Source: CANKJK01 sp040081715
Lineage (GTDB): Bacteria > Acidobacteriota > Vicinamibacteria > Vicinamibacterales > UBA2999
DNA length: 64,000 bases
Assembly: GCA_040081715.1 (NCBI GenBank)
Contig: JBEBFY010000004.1
Coordinates: 124,001-188,000 of the forward strand
Direction of reading: 5' to 3'
Positions 45,305 to 53,322 of the stretch are shown here, one piece after another. Position numbers and translations under genes: made by a program. Each line of letters begins with the position of its first letter. The stretch's first letter is position 1. Under the pieces are notes generated by a model. That model was not told the DNA's origin. It worked only from the letters and a program-made list of their open reading frames with translations, and did not search any database.

Positions 45305-46192
45305 TCACTTCAGGTACTGATTGAAGAAGGCGACGGTCCGCTGCCACGCGAGGTCCGCCGCGGCCTTGTCATAGCGGGGCGTCGTGTCGTTGTGGAAGCC
45401 GTGGTTGACGTTGTCGTAGGTGTGCTGGGTGTAACGCACCTTGTTCGCCTTGAGGGCCTCCTCGTAGGCGGCCGCGCCGGCGTTGACGCCCTGGTCGAGC
45501 CCGGCGTAGTGGATGAGGAGTGGCGCCTTGATCTTCGCGACGTCGGCGGCGGCCGGCTGGCGGCCGTAGAACGGCGCCGAGGCGGCCAGGTCCGGCACGC
45601 GGACGGCCAGGGTGTTGCAGATGCCGCCGCCGTAGCAGAAGCCGACGGCGCCGACCTTGCCGTTGGAGTCGGCGTGCGTCTTCAGGAACTGCACGCCGGC
45701 GATCCAGTCCTCGATGAGCTTGGCGCCATCAAGGCTGCGCTGCATCTCCACGCCCTTCTCGTCGGTGCCGGGATAGCCGCCAAGGGAGGTCAGGGCGTCG
45801 GGGGCGAGCGCCAGGAATCCGGCCACGGCGGCGCGACGGGCGACATCTTCCACGTAGGGGTTGAGCCCCCGGTTCTCGTGAATCACGAGGACGGTGCCGA
45901 GTTTGCCCCTGGCGTTGGCCGGCCTGGCCAGCAGTCCCTTTACCTGACCGTAGCCCAGCGGGGACGGATAGGTGATGTAGCTGGTGGTGATGCGCGTGTC
46001 GTCCTTGGCCACCTGCTGCGCCAACGCGTAATTGGGGCGGAGCATCTCGAAGAGCGCGGTAGCGGTCGCCCCGCCGACGGCGTACTTGGCGGCGCCATCC
46101 AGGAAGCCCCGGCGGTCGAGACCACCGTGGACGTACTGGTCAAAGAGGCTCAGCAGTTCCTGGGGAAAGTCGGCAGCGGTCTTGCGTTCCAT
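45305..46192 (-). CDS. Dienelactone hydrolase family protein, Tat-like leader
   Basis: The 295-residue alpha/beta hydrolase has a leader around GGLDRRGFLDGAAKYAVGG, a twin-arginine motif, so it is probably exported folded. The family nucleophile is the Cys in GAVGFCYGGG near residue 180, with the catalytic Asp in HYAGLDQGVNAGA and the His in NVNHGFHNDT. ATG 46192 lies 6 bases after a GGAGG site. It would cleave lactone or ester bonds in the periplasm; the substrate is unknown. First gene before the 44463-45284 protein. Confidence 0.88.
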   Translation of the reverse strand: MERKTAADFPQELLSLFDQYVHGGLDRRGFLDGAAKYAVGGATATALFEMLRPNYALAQQVAKDDTRITTSYITYPSPLGYGQVKGLLARPANARGKLGTVLVIHENRGLNPYVEDVARRAAVAGFLALAPDALTSLGGYPGTDEKGVEMQRSLDGAKLIEDWIAGVQFLKTHADSNGKVGAVGFCYGGGICNTLAVRVPDLAASAPFYGRQPAAADVAKIKAPLLIHYAGLDQGVNAGAAAYEEALKANKVRYTQHTYDNVNHGFHNDTTPRYDKAAADLAWQRTVAFFNQYLK

Positions 46193-46283
46193 CGGCACCC
46201 TCCAGCCGCGAATTATAGCCGCGCTAGCCGCGCCTGGAGGAGGATTGCCGCCAGGAGCGGTGGGGCCGGGAGGGCGGGCGCAC

Positions 46284-46634
46284 CTACTGCGCGGGCGGAG
46301 CCTGGACGTCCTTGATGATGAAGAGCTTTTCGCCCGGGCGAATCAGGCCGAGCTCACGCCGCGCCACTTCCTCGATGGCGGTGGGGTCCTCCCGCAGGCG
46401 GCGGGCGTCCTCGCGGAGCCGGGTGTTCTCGGACTTGGCCTGGTCAAGGGCCTGTTCCAGCGCCCGATACTGGCGGCGGGCCTTGAGCATGGCCAGCAGG
46501 CCCTTGTCGCCCACGACCGCGTCCACCACGACCACGGCACCCAGGCACGCGAACAGAGCCGGCAGCGCGCGCCGGCCGAGGCGGCGCACGAGGGCCGTCA
46601 GGGCGGCCGCAGGGTCAGCAGGCGTCTGGGTCAC
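46284..46634 (-). CDS. ftsB: Septum formation protein FtsB/DivIC-like
   Basis: The 116-residue protein has a short cytoplasmic tail, one membrane helix (ALPALFACLGAVVVVDAVVG, about residues 23-42), a coiled coil (YRALEQALDQAKSENTRLRE) and the conserved FtsB/DivIC end VARRELGLIRPGEKLFII. It should join FtsL and FtsQ in the division complex. The GTG start 46634 has no ribosome-binding site; a TATTGT box on the minus strand at 46650-46655 lies 15 bases upstream. Confidence 0.85.
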   Translation of the reverse strand: MTQTPADPAAALTALVRRLGRRALPALFACLGAVVVVDAVVGDKGLLAMLKARRQYRALEQALDQAKSENTRLREDARRLREDPTAIEEVARRELGLIRPGEKLFIIKDVQAPPAQ

Positions 46635-46649
46635 AGGGGTTCGAAGGTC

Positions 46650-46655
46650 ACAATA
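46650..46655 (-). promoter_or_regulatory. Weak -10 box (TATTGT) for ftsB
   Basis: TATTGT on the minus strand ends 15 bases before the GTG start; no Shine-Dalgarno lies between. Confidence 0.25.
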
Positions 46656-46716
46656 GCGCGTCTCGATCCGGAGTACAAGTCCTAATTACCCGACTCCGGG
46701 AAAAAGTACAAGCCCT

Positions 46717-47034
46717 ATGACCGATACCGTGCTGGTGCTGACGACCCTTGGGGAACAGACTGACGGGCCCGCCTTTGCCAGATCGCTTGTGGACGCCAGG
46801 CTGGCCGCGTGCGTGAGCCTGCTGCCACCGATGGCGTCGATCTACCGGTGGAAGGAGGGGGTAGAGCAGGCGCAGGAGCAGCAGGTCGTGATCAAGACCA
46901 CCCGGGCACGGCTGGAGGCGCTCCGGGCCTGGATGGCCGTCCACCACCCCTACGAGGTGCCGGAATTCCTGGTGCTGCCGGTGGCGGCGGGTGGGGAGGC
47001 CTACTTAGCGTGGCTCACGGAGTCGGTGAGCTAG
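46717..47034 (+). CDS. cutA: Divalent-cation tolerance protein CutA
   Basis: The 105-residue protein follows the CutA family along its length: VLVLTTLGEQTDGPAFARSL, LAACVSLLPPMASIYRWKEG, VVIKTTRARLEALRAWMAVH and the diagnostic HPYEVPEFLVLPV. CutA forms very stable trimers and has been linked to copper tolerance, although its direct role is unsettled. The 3' end overlaps that of the convergent dedA-type gene by 20 bases. Confidence 0.92.
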   Translation: MTDTVLVLTTLGEQTDGPAFARSLVDARLAACVSLLPPMASIYRWKEGVEQAQEQQVVIKTTRARLEALRAWMAVHHPYEVPEFLVLPVAAGGEAYLAWLTESVS

Positions 47035-47650
47035 GCGCCGAGCGGTTGCGCCACCAGGCAATGACCGGAGGCACGAGCGAGAGGGCGATCACCGCGGCGA
47101 CCACGTAGTGGATCTGCTTCTCGATGTCCGGGATCACGCTGCCGAGCACGTACCCCCCGATGGTTGTCGAGAGGATCCAGATCACCGCGCCGGCGATATT
47201 GAAGGTGGCAAACCGGCGGTAGCCCATCTCGCCGACCCCGGCGATCATCGGCGCGAAGGTTCGCACGATGGGGATGAACCGGGCCAGCACGATGGTCTTG
47301 CCCCCGTGCCGGTCATAGAAGTCCCGAGTGATGCGGACGTGCTCCTGGCGGAAGATCAGCGAGTCCTTCCGACTGTAGAGGCTGGTGCCTGTCCGTTTGC
47401 CGATCCAGTAGCCCACGGCGTCGCCGACGATCGCCGACGGGATGAGGGTGACGAGCAGCAGCGACAGGTCCAGATCCCCGCGGGCGGCGAAGAGCCCCGC
47501 CGTCACCAGCAGCGAGTCGCCCGGCAGGAAGAAGCCGATGAGCAGCCCTGTCTCCGCGAAGATGATGAGCGGCAGGCCCCAGTGGCCGACGACGCGTATG
47601 AGTTCGGGAACGTTGTAGACGGTTTCGAAGAATTGCTGCAGCAGGTCCAT
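47015..47650 (-). CDS. DedA family (VTT domain) membrane protein
   Basis: The 211-residue inner-membrane protein has the VTT/DedA pattern: LIIFAETGLLIGFFLPGDSL, GDAVGYWIGKRTG, the amphipathic LARFIPIVRTFAPMIAGVGE and about four to five further hydrophobic segments. DedA proteins act as lipid scramblases or flippases for undecaprenyl phosphate or phosphatidylethanolamine. The start ATG 47650 lies 3 bases after the stop of the upstream PLP enzyme gene, suggesting a shared transcript. Confidence 0.93.
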   Translation of the reverse strand: MDLLQQFFETVYNVPELIRVVGHWGLPLIIFAETGLLIGFFLPGDSLLVTAGLFAARGDLDLSLLLVTLIPSAIVGDAVGYWIGKRTGTSLYSRKDSLIFRQEHVRITRDFYDRHGGKTIVLARFIPIVRTFAPMIAGVGEMGYRRFATFNIAGAVIWILSTTIGGYVLGSVIPDIEKQIHYVVAAVIALSLVPPVIAWWRNRSAPSSPTP

Positions 47651-47653
47651 GGG

Positions 47654-48811
47654 TTACAGCCGGGCGAGCGCGCCGGTGAGGTCCTCTTTCAGATCGTCCA
47701 GGTCTTCGATGCCGACCGACAGGCGGACGAGCCCGTCGGTGATGCCCAGTGCCTGCCGCCGCTCGGCGGGCACCGAGGCGTGCGTCATGGTGGCGGGGTG
47801 GCTGATGAGCGACTCGACGCCGCCGAGGCTTTCCGCCAGCGCGATGAGCCGCACTGACTCCAGCAGCGTCCGCGCGCGGTCGAGGCTGCCCAGATCCAGC
47901 GATACGAGCCCGCCGAACCCGCGCATCTGCCGGCAGGCGAGCGCGTGCTCGGGATGCGACGCCAGGCCCGGGTAGATTGTCCGCGCGATCTTGGGATGTG
48001 ACGAGAGCATCTCGGCGAGGGCGAGCGCGTTGGCGTTGTGGCGTTCCATGCGGACCGGCAGGGTCTTGGTGCCGCGCAGCACGAGCCACGCATCCATCGG
48101 GCCGAGGATGGCGCCTTCGGCGTTCTGCACGAAGCGCAGCCACTCGATGTGATCGTCCCTGACCCCGATCACGGCCCCGCCCACGCTGTCGCTGTGGCCG
48201 TTCAGGTACTTCGTCGTGCTGTGCACCACGAGATCCGCCCCGAAATCGATCGGGCGCTGCACCGCAGGGCTGGCAAATGTGTTGTCGACCACGACAGCAA
48301 CGCCGCTGGCGTGGGCCACGGCCGAGGCGGCCTCGAGGTCCGTGAGGCGGAGCGTGGGATTGGTCGGCGTTTCAAGGAACAGGAGCTTCGTCGTGGGCCG
48401 AATGGCGTCGGCAATGGCATCCAGCCGCGAGGTGTCCGCGTAGGTGAAGTCCAGCCCGCTCTTCCGCAGCACGCGCTCGAACAGCCGGTACGTGCCGCCG
48501 TAGGTGTTGTCGGTGACCACGATGTGGTCGCCGGCCTCGACGAGCGTCATCACTGCGGCGATGGCGGCCATGCCCGAGGCGAAGGCAAATCCGGCCGTGC
48601 CGTGCTCGATGGCGGCCAGATTGGCTTCGAGCGCCGCGCGGGTGGGGTTCTGCGTGCGTGCGTACTCGTAGCCCTTGTGCCGGCCGAGGCCCTCCTGCAC
48701 GTAGGTGGAGGTCTGATAGATCGGGGTGGTGATCGCGCCGGTCGCCGGGTCCGGTGCCTGGCCGGCGTGAATGCAGAGGGTGCTGAACCGGGCCGAATCG
48801 CGCAGGGTCAC
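47654..48811 (-). CDS. Cystathionine gamma-synthase/lyase family PLP enzyme
   Basis: The 385-residue enzyme belongs to the Cys/Met metabolism PLP family: FSTLCIHAGQAPDPATGAIT, YEYARTQNPTRAALEANLAA, FASGMAAIAAVMTL, VVDNTFASPAVQRPIDFGAD and the PLP Lys in VVHSTTKYLNGHSD. It could be cystathionine gamma-synthase, gamma-lyase or beta-lyase; sequence alone does not settle it. The GTG at 48811 starts the conserved N-terminus. The dedA-type gene follows after 3 bases. Confidence 0.92.
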   Translation of the reverse strand: MTLRDSARFSTLCIHAGQAPDPATGAITTPIYQTSTYVQEGLGRHKGYEYARTQNPTRAALEANLAAIEHGTAGFAFASGMAAIAAVMTLVEAGDHIVVTDNTYGGTYRLFERVLRKSGLDFTYADTSRLDAIADAIRPTTKLLFLETPTNPTLRLTDLEAASAVAHASGVAVVVDNTFASPAVQRPIDFGADLVVHSTTKYLNGHSDSVGGAVIGVRDDHIEWLRFVQNAEGAILGPMDAWLVLRGTKTLPVRMERHNANALALAEMLSSHPKIARTIYPGLASHPEHALACRQMRGFGGLVSLDLGSLDRARTLLESVRLIALAESLGGVESLISHPATMTHASVPAERRQALGITDGLVRLSVGIEDLDDLKEDLTGALARL

Positions 48812-48872
48812 ACGCTGAGCGTACTCCGCGCCGCCAGCGCGGTCCACCGGGGCGATCAGCGCGGCGCGCCTG

Positions 48873-48878
48873 TATGCT
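48873..48878 (+). promoter_or_regulatory. Candidate -10 box (TATGCT) of the phosphatase gene
   Basis: TATGCT lies 15 bases before ATG 48894 and no ribosome-binding site lies between. The gene and rnc downstream appear to be one transcript. Confidence 0.35.
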
Positions 48879-48893
48879 GTAGCGCGTCAGTCC

Positions 48894-51062
48894 ATGATGC
48901 GTGAAGAGCGTTCCCGCGCAGCCCGCGCCCGCCGTTGGTTCATCCACACATGGCCCGGACGGTTGTTGCTGGCCGGAGTCCTGCTGCGCGTGGGGGCTGC
49001 CGTGGCTCGCGCGATCGGCGGCGTGCCGCCTGGCGTGGTCGATGCCGCCGGCATGCTGGTACTTGTCGGCGCGGGTATTGGGGGATTCATCCAGCTCGTG
49101 CGCGAGGGGCGGCGTCAGCGTCTCCTCTGGTATGTCCGCCGCAAGCTCACGGCGTCCTACATCTTCCTGGGCTTCGTGCCGGTGGCGCTCATTCTGGCAT
49201 TCTTTGCTCTCGGCGGGTTGCTGCTGTTCTTCAACGTCAGTTCGTACCTGATCGAGGGACGGATCCGCACGCTGGTGGAGGAAGGCCGATTCCTCGCCCA
49301 GGCCACGGCCTTCGAGCTCGATGGCGCCCGCACCGTGACCGAGGCGGACGACATCCTCACCAGGCGGCGCGCGGTGCAGTCGGCGCGCCATGCCCACGTG
49401 TCCTTCGCGGTGGTGCCGGTGCACCGGTCCTGCGGGCCCGGGCGCACGGAGCGGCCCGTGGTCCTGCCACCCATGCGGAAGGGCGCCTGGCCGCACATGT
49501 CTCCGCCCGACGTGCCCCGCTGGGTCACGTGTGCGGGGGCCGCCGGGCTGTTGGCCTACCGGACATCCGCGCCTGCGACGAGCGGGCCGCCGATTCCGGT
49601 AGAAGTCGTCGTGCGCGCCGTGGCGTTTCCGGATGAAGCCGACCCCGGCTTCGCCGTCGTGGTGGACATCCCCGTGACCACCACCTTGATGCGCCAGTTG
49701 CAACGGGAAACAGGCATCACCATCGGCGACATCCTGCCGATGACCACGTCCGGGGCCCTGCAGCCGGCGCTGAGCGGCACGCGCGTCGAGGACGGGGATG
49801 TGCCCGCGATGGCGGCAGTCGCTGGCCGCGGCTGGCTTGAGCAGCCGCGGACGTGGTTCGCGTTCCTCGACATGCTGGACTGGGAGACCGGCGCGACCGG
49901 CCATGTGGCCGCCACCATCGGCATGAGTCCGGCGGAGATCATCCGCCGGGTGTCGGCGACACCGGTCCGGATCGGTGACTACAGCATCAGCCAGATTCTG
50001 TTCGCCCTGCTGTCCATCGTCGGCGGCCTCTTCTTCGTGATTGAGGCCGTGGCGTTCTTCACCGGGCTGAGTCTGGCGCGATCGATCACCGGATCGGTCC
50101 ACGAATTGTTCGTGGGCACCGAGCGCGTCCGCCAGCAGGACTTCACCTACAAGATCCCCATCCGGACCAAGGACCAGCTCGGCGACCTGGCGCAGTCGTT
50201 CAACGACATGACCAGCAGCATCGAGACGCTGCTGGGCGAAAAAGCGGAGAAGGACCGGCTTGAAGAGGAACTGCGCGTGGCGCGGCGCATCCAGATGTCG
50301 CTGTTGCCGCAGCACGATCTGGCCGTGCCCGGGCTCGACATCGTGGGCGTCTGCGAACCCGCGCGCGAGGTTGGCGGCGACTACTACGACGTGCTTCCGC
50401 TGGGGGAGGGCCGCGTGGGCATCCTGGTCGCCGACGTCTCAGGCAAGGGCGCGTCGGCCGCGCTCTATATGGCCGAACTCAAGGGCCTCATGTTGGCGCT
50501 CTCGGTACGGCACACCTCGCCTCGGGCCCTGCTGATCGAAGCCGACCGGATTCTCGCGCGCCACTTGGACGGCAAGAGCTTCATCACCATTACGTACGGC
50601 GTGGTGGACCTCGCGGCGCGCACCTTCACCTACGCGCGGGCCGGACACTGTCCGCTCCTGCACGTGCCCGGCGCGTCTCACGCGAATCGCACCCCCCGCC
50701 TGCTCGCGCCCGACGGCATGGTGCTGGGCCTCGACCTGCCGGATAAGACCATCTTCGAGCGCCTGCTGCAGGAAGACGTCCTGCCGCTCGGCGAGGGCGA
50801 CGTCGTGCTGCTCTTCACGGACGGTGTGACCGAGGCCATGAACAGCCGGCTGGAGTGCTTCGGCGAGGCGCGGCTGATGGCCGCGTTGGAAGCGAGCCCC
50901 GATCAGGAGTTCGAGCAGTTGAAGACGGGCATCCTGCGCCGGCTTCAGGCGTTTGTGGGCGATGCCGAACCGAACGACGATCTGACGATGGTGCTGCTGC
51001 GCATGACCGCGCCCGTGGCGGACCCTGTGGAGGACATTCCGGCGATGGCGACGCACGCGTGA
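48894..51062 (+). CDS. Membrane-bound SpoIIE/RsbU-type PP2C phosphatase with HAMP domain
   Basis: The 722-residue protein has N-terminal hydrophobic helices (about residues 20-45, 50-70 and 85-120), an extracytoplasmic sensor region, another helix near 365-390, a HAMP segment (VGTERVRQQDFTYKIPIRTK), a coiled linker, and a PP2C-like catalytic domain: GGDYYDV, VADVSGKGASAALYMAE, ARAGHCPLLHV, LLFTDGVTEA and EPNDDLTMVLLR, with the metal-binding Asp residues present. Such proteins dephosphorylate anti-sigma-antagonist proteins in partner switching. No anti-sigma factor or antagonist is encoded nearby. Its stop overlaps the rnc fusion start. Confidence 0.9.
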   Translation: MMREERSRAARARRWFIHTWPGRLLLAGVLLRVGAAVARAIGGVPPGVVDAAGMLVLVGAGIGGFIQLVREGRRQRLLWYVRRKLTASYIFLGFVPVALILAFFALGGLLLFFNVSSYLIEGRIRTLVEEGRFLAQATAFELDGARTVTEADDILTRRRAVQSARHAHVSFAVVPVHRSCGPGRTERPVVLPPMRKGAWPHMSPPDVPRWVTCAGAAGLLAYRTSAPATSGPPIPVEVVVRAVAFPDEADPGFAVVVDIPVTTTLMRQLQRETGITIGDILPMTTSGALQPALSGTRVEDGDVPAMAAVAGRGWLEQPRTWFAFLDMLDWETGATGHVAATIGMSPAEIIRRVSATPVRIGDYSISQILFALLSIVGGLFFVIEAVAFFTGLSLARSITGSVHELFVGTERVRQQDFTYKIPIRTKDQLGDLAQSFNDMTSSIETLLGEKAEKDRLEEELRVARRIQMSLLPQHDLAVPGLDIVGVCEPAREVGGDYYDVLPLGEGRVGILVADVSGKGASAALYMAELKGLMLALSVRHTSPRALLIEADRILARHLDGKSFITITYGVVDLAARTFTYARAGHCPLLHVPGASHANRTPRLLAPDGMVLGLDLPDKTIFERLLQEDVLPLGEGDVVLLFTDGVTEAMNSRLECFGEARLMAALEASPDQEFEQLKTGILRRLQAFVGDAEPNDDLTMVLLRMTAPVADPVEDIPAMATHA

Positions 51063-52009
51063 GGACCGAAGTGGTGTTCCGCACCGGCTCCGAAATGGAG
51101 GCGCGCGTGGTCCTGGCGCTGCTCCAGAGCCAGGGTATCGAGGCCGTACGGACCGGCGGGTTGCCGGCCGGAGTCTGGCCGATGGCCATCAGCGCCGAAG
51201 GTGACGTCGCCATCGCGGTGCGTGAGGCGGAGGCGGAGGCCGCGCGGCGCGTGATCGAGAGTCACCGGGTGGGGGAGGGACGCAAGGTGGTGCGCATCGC
51301 CGACGAGTTCGAGGACCTGCAATCCCGGCTCGGCTACACGTTTCGTGACCGGAGCCTTCTGGAGCATGCCCTCACGCACCGGTCGCTTGCGGCGGAGGAT
51401 CAGTCCGGCGGCGTGGCCGACAACGAGTCGCTCGAGTTCCTGGGCGACGCGGTACTGGGCCTCGTGGTCGCGGACCTGCTCTATCGGCAGTTCCCCGATT
51501 CAACCGAGGGGCAGAAGTCGAAGGTGAAGGCCGCCGTCGTCTCCGCTGCGGCACTGGCGCGGCAGGCCGGGCAGTTGCGCCTCGGGGAATCGCTGCTGCT
51601 GGGGCGCGGCGAGGAGAAGACGGGCGGCCGCCAGAAGCAGACACTGCTGGCCGACTCCTACGAGGCACTGATTGCCGCGGTGTATCTCGACGGCGGGTTT
51701 GACGCCGTGGCGGAGTGGCTGCAGCGGGAACTCCAGCCGGCCATCAACGAGGCGGCCTCCGCCGACGTGGCGGGCCTGGACTACAAGTCAGCCCTCCAGG
51801 AGCGTGCGCAGAGTCAGGGGCTACCGCTGCCGGAGTATCGGATCATCGACCAGGAGGGACCGGACCACCGCAAGGTCTTTCACGTGGAGGTCTGGGTGGC
51901 CGGCACGGCCGCAGGCACAGCGACCGGACGATCGAAGAAAGAGGCGGAGCAGGCCGCGGCCCGGCTCGCGCTCGGCCAGAGCACGGACGACGCTAGTCGA
52001 TCTCGATGA
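51059..52009 (+). CDS. rnc: RNase III with N-terminal DUF2007 domain
   Basis: The 316-residue protein begins with about 70 residues of DUF2007 type (VVFRTGSEMEARVVLALLQS to AARRVIESHR), followed by RNase III: LGYTFRDRSLLEHALTHRS, the signature NESLEFLGDAVLGLVVADLL with catalytic acids near residue 121, a second acidic site DSYEALIAAVYLDGG, and a C-terminal dsRNA-binding domain (DYKSALQERAQSQGLPLPEY to GRSKKEAEQAAARLAL). Normal RNase III is about 225-250 residues. The GTG at 51059 overlaps the phosphatase stop (GTGA), and there is no stop between the domains, so the fusion is real in this sequence. It would process rRNA and other double-stranded RNA. Confidence 0.9.
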   Translation: MRTEVVFRTGSEMEARVVLALLQSQGIEAVRTGGLPAGVWPMAISAEGDVAIAVREAEAEAARRVIESHRVGEGRKVVRIADEFEDLQSRLGYTFRDRSLLEHALTHRSLAAEDQSGGVADNESLEFLGDAVLGLVVADLLYRQFPDSTEGQKSKVKAAVVSAAALARQAGQLRLGESLLLGRGEEKTGGRQKQTLLADSYEALIAAVYLDGGFDAVAEWLQRELQPAINEAASADVAGLDYKSALQERAQSQGLPLPEYRIIDQEGPDHRKVFHVEVWVAGTAAGTATGRSKKEAEQAAARLALGQSTDDASRSR

Positions 52010-53141
52010 TGCCCCAGTTCCGGCGTTCGTCCCGCGTGGCCTCTTCGCCCGCGCCGGCGTAGGCCATCGACGGCTCGGGCATCCGCGCCACCGCGAATCG
52101 TTGCACCGCGCGCGCCACGCTGTCGTCGGTCGGCGCGACGGGTCGGCAGTGGAGCCCCACCCACAACCGCAGGAGCGGGTCCGAGAAGGTGTACCGCTTC
52201 TGCCGGACCGTCACCAGGTCCACGTCTTCCAGCCACGAGAGGTAGTCCTTCGTGGAACCCGGCGTGCGGTGCAGGCGCAGGGAGATTTCGGTCAGCGTGA
52301 GCGGTTCTTCCTCCGCCAGGATGTCCAGAATGGCCTTGAGCGCCCCGTAGCCACGGGCGCGGTGCAGGCGCAGTTCGTAGCGGAACCGGCACCAGGCGTC
52401 CAGCGCACCCCCACGCACCAGCAGGCCGGTCAGGGCGGCGGCCGGATCCGCCGGGCCCAGGTGCTGTCCTTCCATGGCCCGGGCCAACGCCTCCACATAC
52501 ACCGGCCGGCCATCGGTCAGGGCGTGCACCGCCCGGCCCAGGTAGTCGCGATCGTCGGTCGCCATCTGCTCGTAGTGGTTGAAGGCAGGGGCGAGGTGCT
52601 CCACCACGTCCGGCACACTGAGGGGAGCGATGTGCATCACCTCGAAGCGGGCCGGCGCGTCCCGGAGGAGCCGGTGGGCACGGGCCGTGTACCGGCTGGT
52701 CAGCACGAAGCGGTTGTCGCTGGTGGCGACGGCATCCAGCAGGTCGCGGAGCACAAGCCGGAGCCCAGGGAAACTTTCGAACGTCCGCAGCTCGAAGGCT
52801 TCGTCCAGGAGGAAGAGGCACGGTTCGCCGGCCGGCCCGCGCGCCGAGGCCAGGAATGCCAGGAAGTGATCGAAGGCGTCACGGGGCGACGTGCTGACGT
52901 GCGCGCGGCCGCGCCAGGGAAATGGGGAGGCGTCGATGACGGCCTGCGCGAAGCGTTCGGGCGTGGTGGCGCACCGCTCCACATCGACCAGGTATGCCGA
53001 GCGGCCCGCCCACGCACCCAGATGTGCCAGCAGTGACGAACGGCCCGACCCGCAGCCGCCGAGCACCACGGGAATGCGGGAGGGTGTCGCGTCGAGCGCG
53101 CTCAGCACGCGGCGGTCGAAGCCGCCCTGTGTACCGACCAT
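51993..53141 (-). CDS. AAA/STAND-like ATPase with winged-helix tail and Arg in Walker A
   Basis: The 382-residue protein has a P-loop at LGGCGSGRSSLLAHLG near residue 30, in which the usual Lys is Arg, a Walker B CLFLLDEAFE near residue 115, an arginine-rich sensor region (FVLTSRYTARAHRLLRD) and a C-terminal winged helix (LTLTEISLRLHRTPGSTKDY) like those of archaeal-type ATPases. Role unknown; relatives are transcriptional or signalling NTPases. The 3' end overlaps that of rnc by 17 bases (convergent). ATG 53141 is preferred; longer starts add unconserved sequence. Confidence 0.75.
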   Translation of the reverse strand: MVGTQGGFDRRVLSALDATPSRIPVVLGGCGSGRSSLLAHLGAWAGRSAYLVDVERCATTPERFAQAVIDASPFPWRGRAHVSTSPRDAFDHFLAFLASARGPAGEPCLFLLDEAFELRTFESFPGLRLVLRDLLDAVATSDNRFVLTSRYTARAHRLLRDAPARFEVMHIAPLSVPDVVEHLAPAFNHYEQMATDDRDYLGRAVHALTDGRPVYVEALARAMEGQHLGPADPAAALTGLLVRGGALDAWCRFRYELRLHRARGYGALKAILDILAEEEPLTLTEISLRLHRTPGSTKDYLSWLEDVDLVTVRQKRYTFSDPLLRLWVGLHCRPVAPTDDSVARAVQRFAVARMPEPSMAYAGAGEEATRDERRNWGIIEID

Positions 53142-53196
53142 GATGGCTGTGCTCTGTCTCGTGGTGTGCGTTGAAAGTCTGGTGCCGCAGAAGGAA

Positions 53197-53208
53197 AGTG
53201 TAGACACT
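53197..53208. promoter_or_regulatory. Palindrome AGTGTAGACACT upstream of the ATPase gene
   Basis: AGTGT and ACACT flank two central bases to form an inverted repeat between the divergent ATPase and purA genes, 56 bases before the ATPase ATG. It may be an operator; the binding protein is unknown. Confidence 0.25.
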
Positions 53209-53307
53209 AAGAACCGCGCGCGGCCTTGTCAATCGAATTTCCGAAAATCTTTTTGTTGACTTTCCAGCGCGTTGCGGACGCGGGCGCGGATCCCGCGGAT
53301 CTTCAAG

Positions 53308-53313
53308 TACGAT
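53308..53313 (+). promoter_or_regulatory. Candidate -10 box (TACGAT) of purA
   Basis: TACGAT ends 9 bases before ATG 53323 with no Shine-Dalgarno sequence. An AT-rich patch with TTGAC at 53256-53260 lies too far upstream to be its -35. Confidence 0.35.
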
Positions 53314-53322
53314 TGAGAACGG

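Noticed and set aside
48372..50315. Minus-strand open frame (about 650 codons) over the PP2C gene
   Set aside because: It overlaps two well-supported genes (SpoIIE-type phosphatase and the PLP enzyme) and has no recognisable domain.
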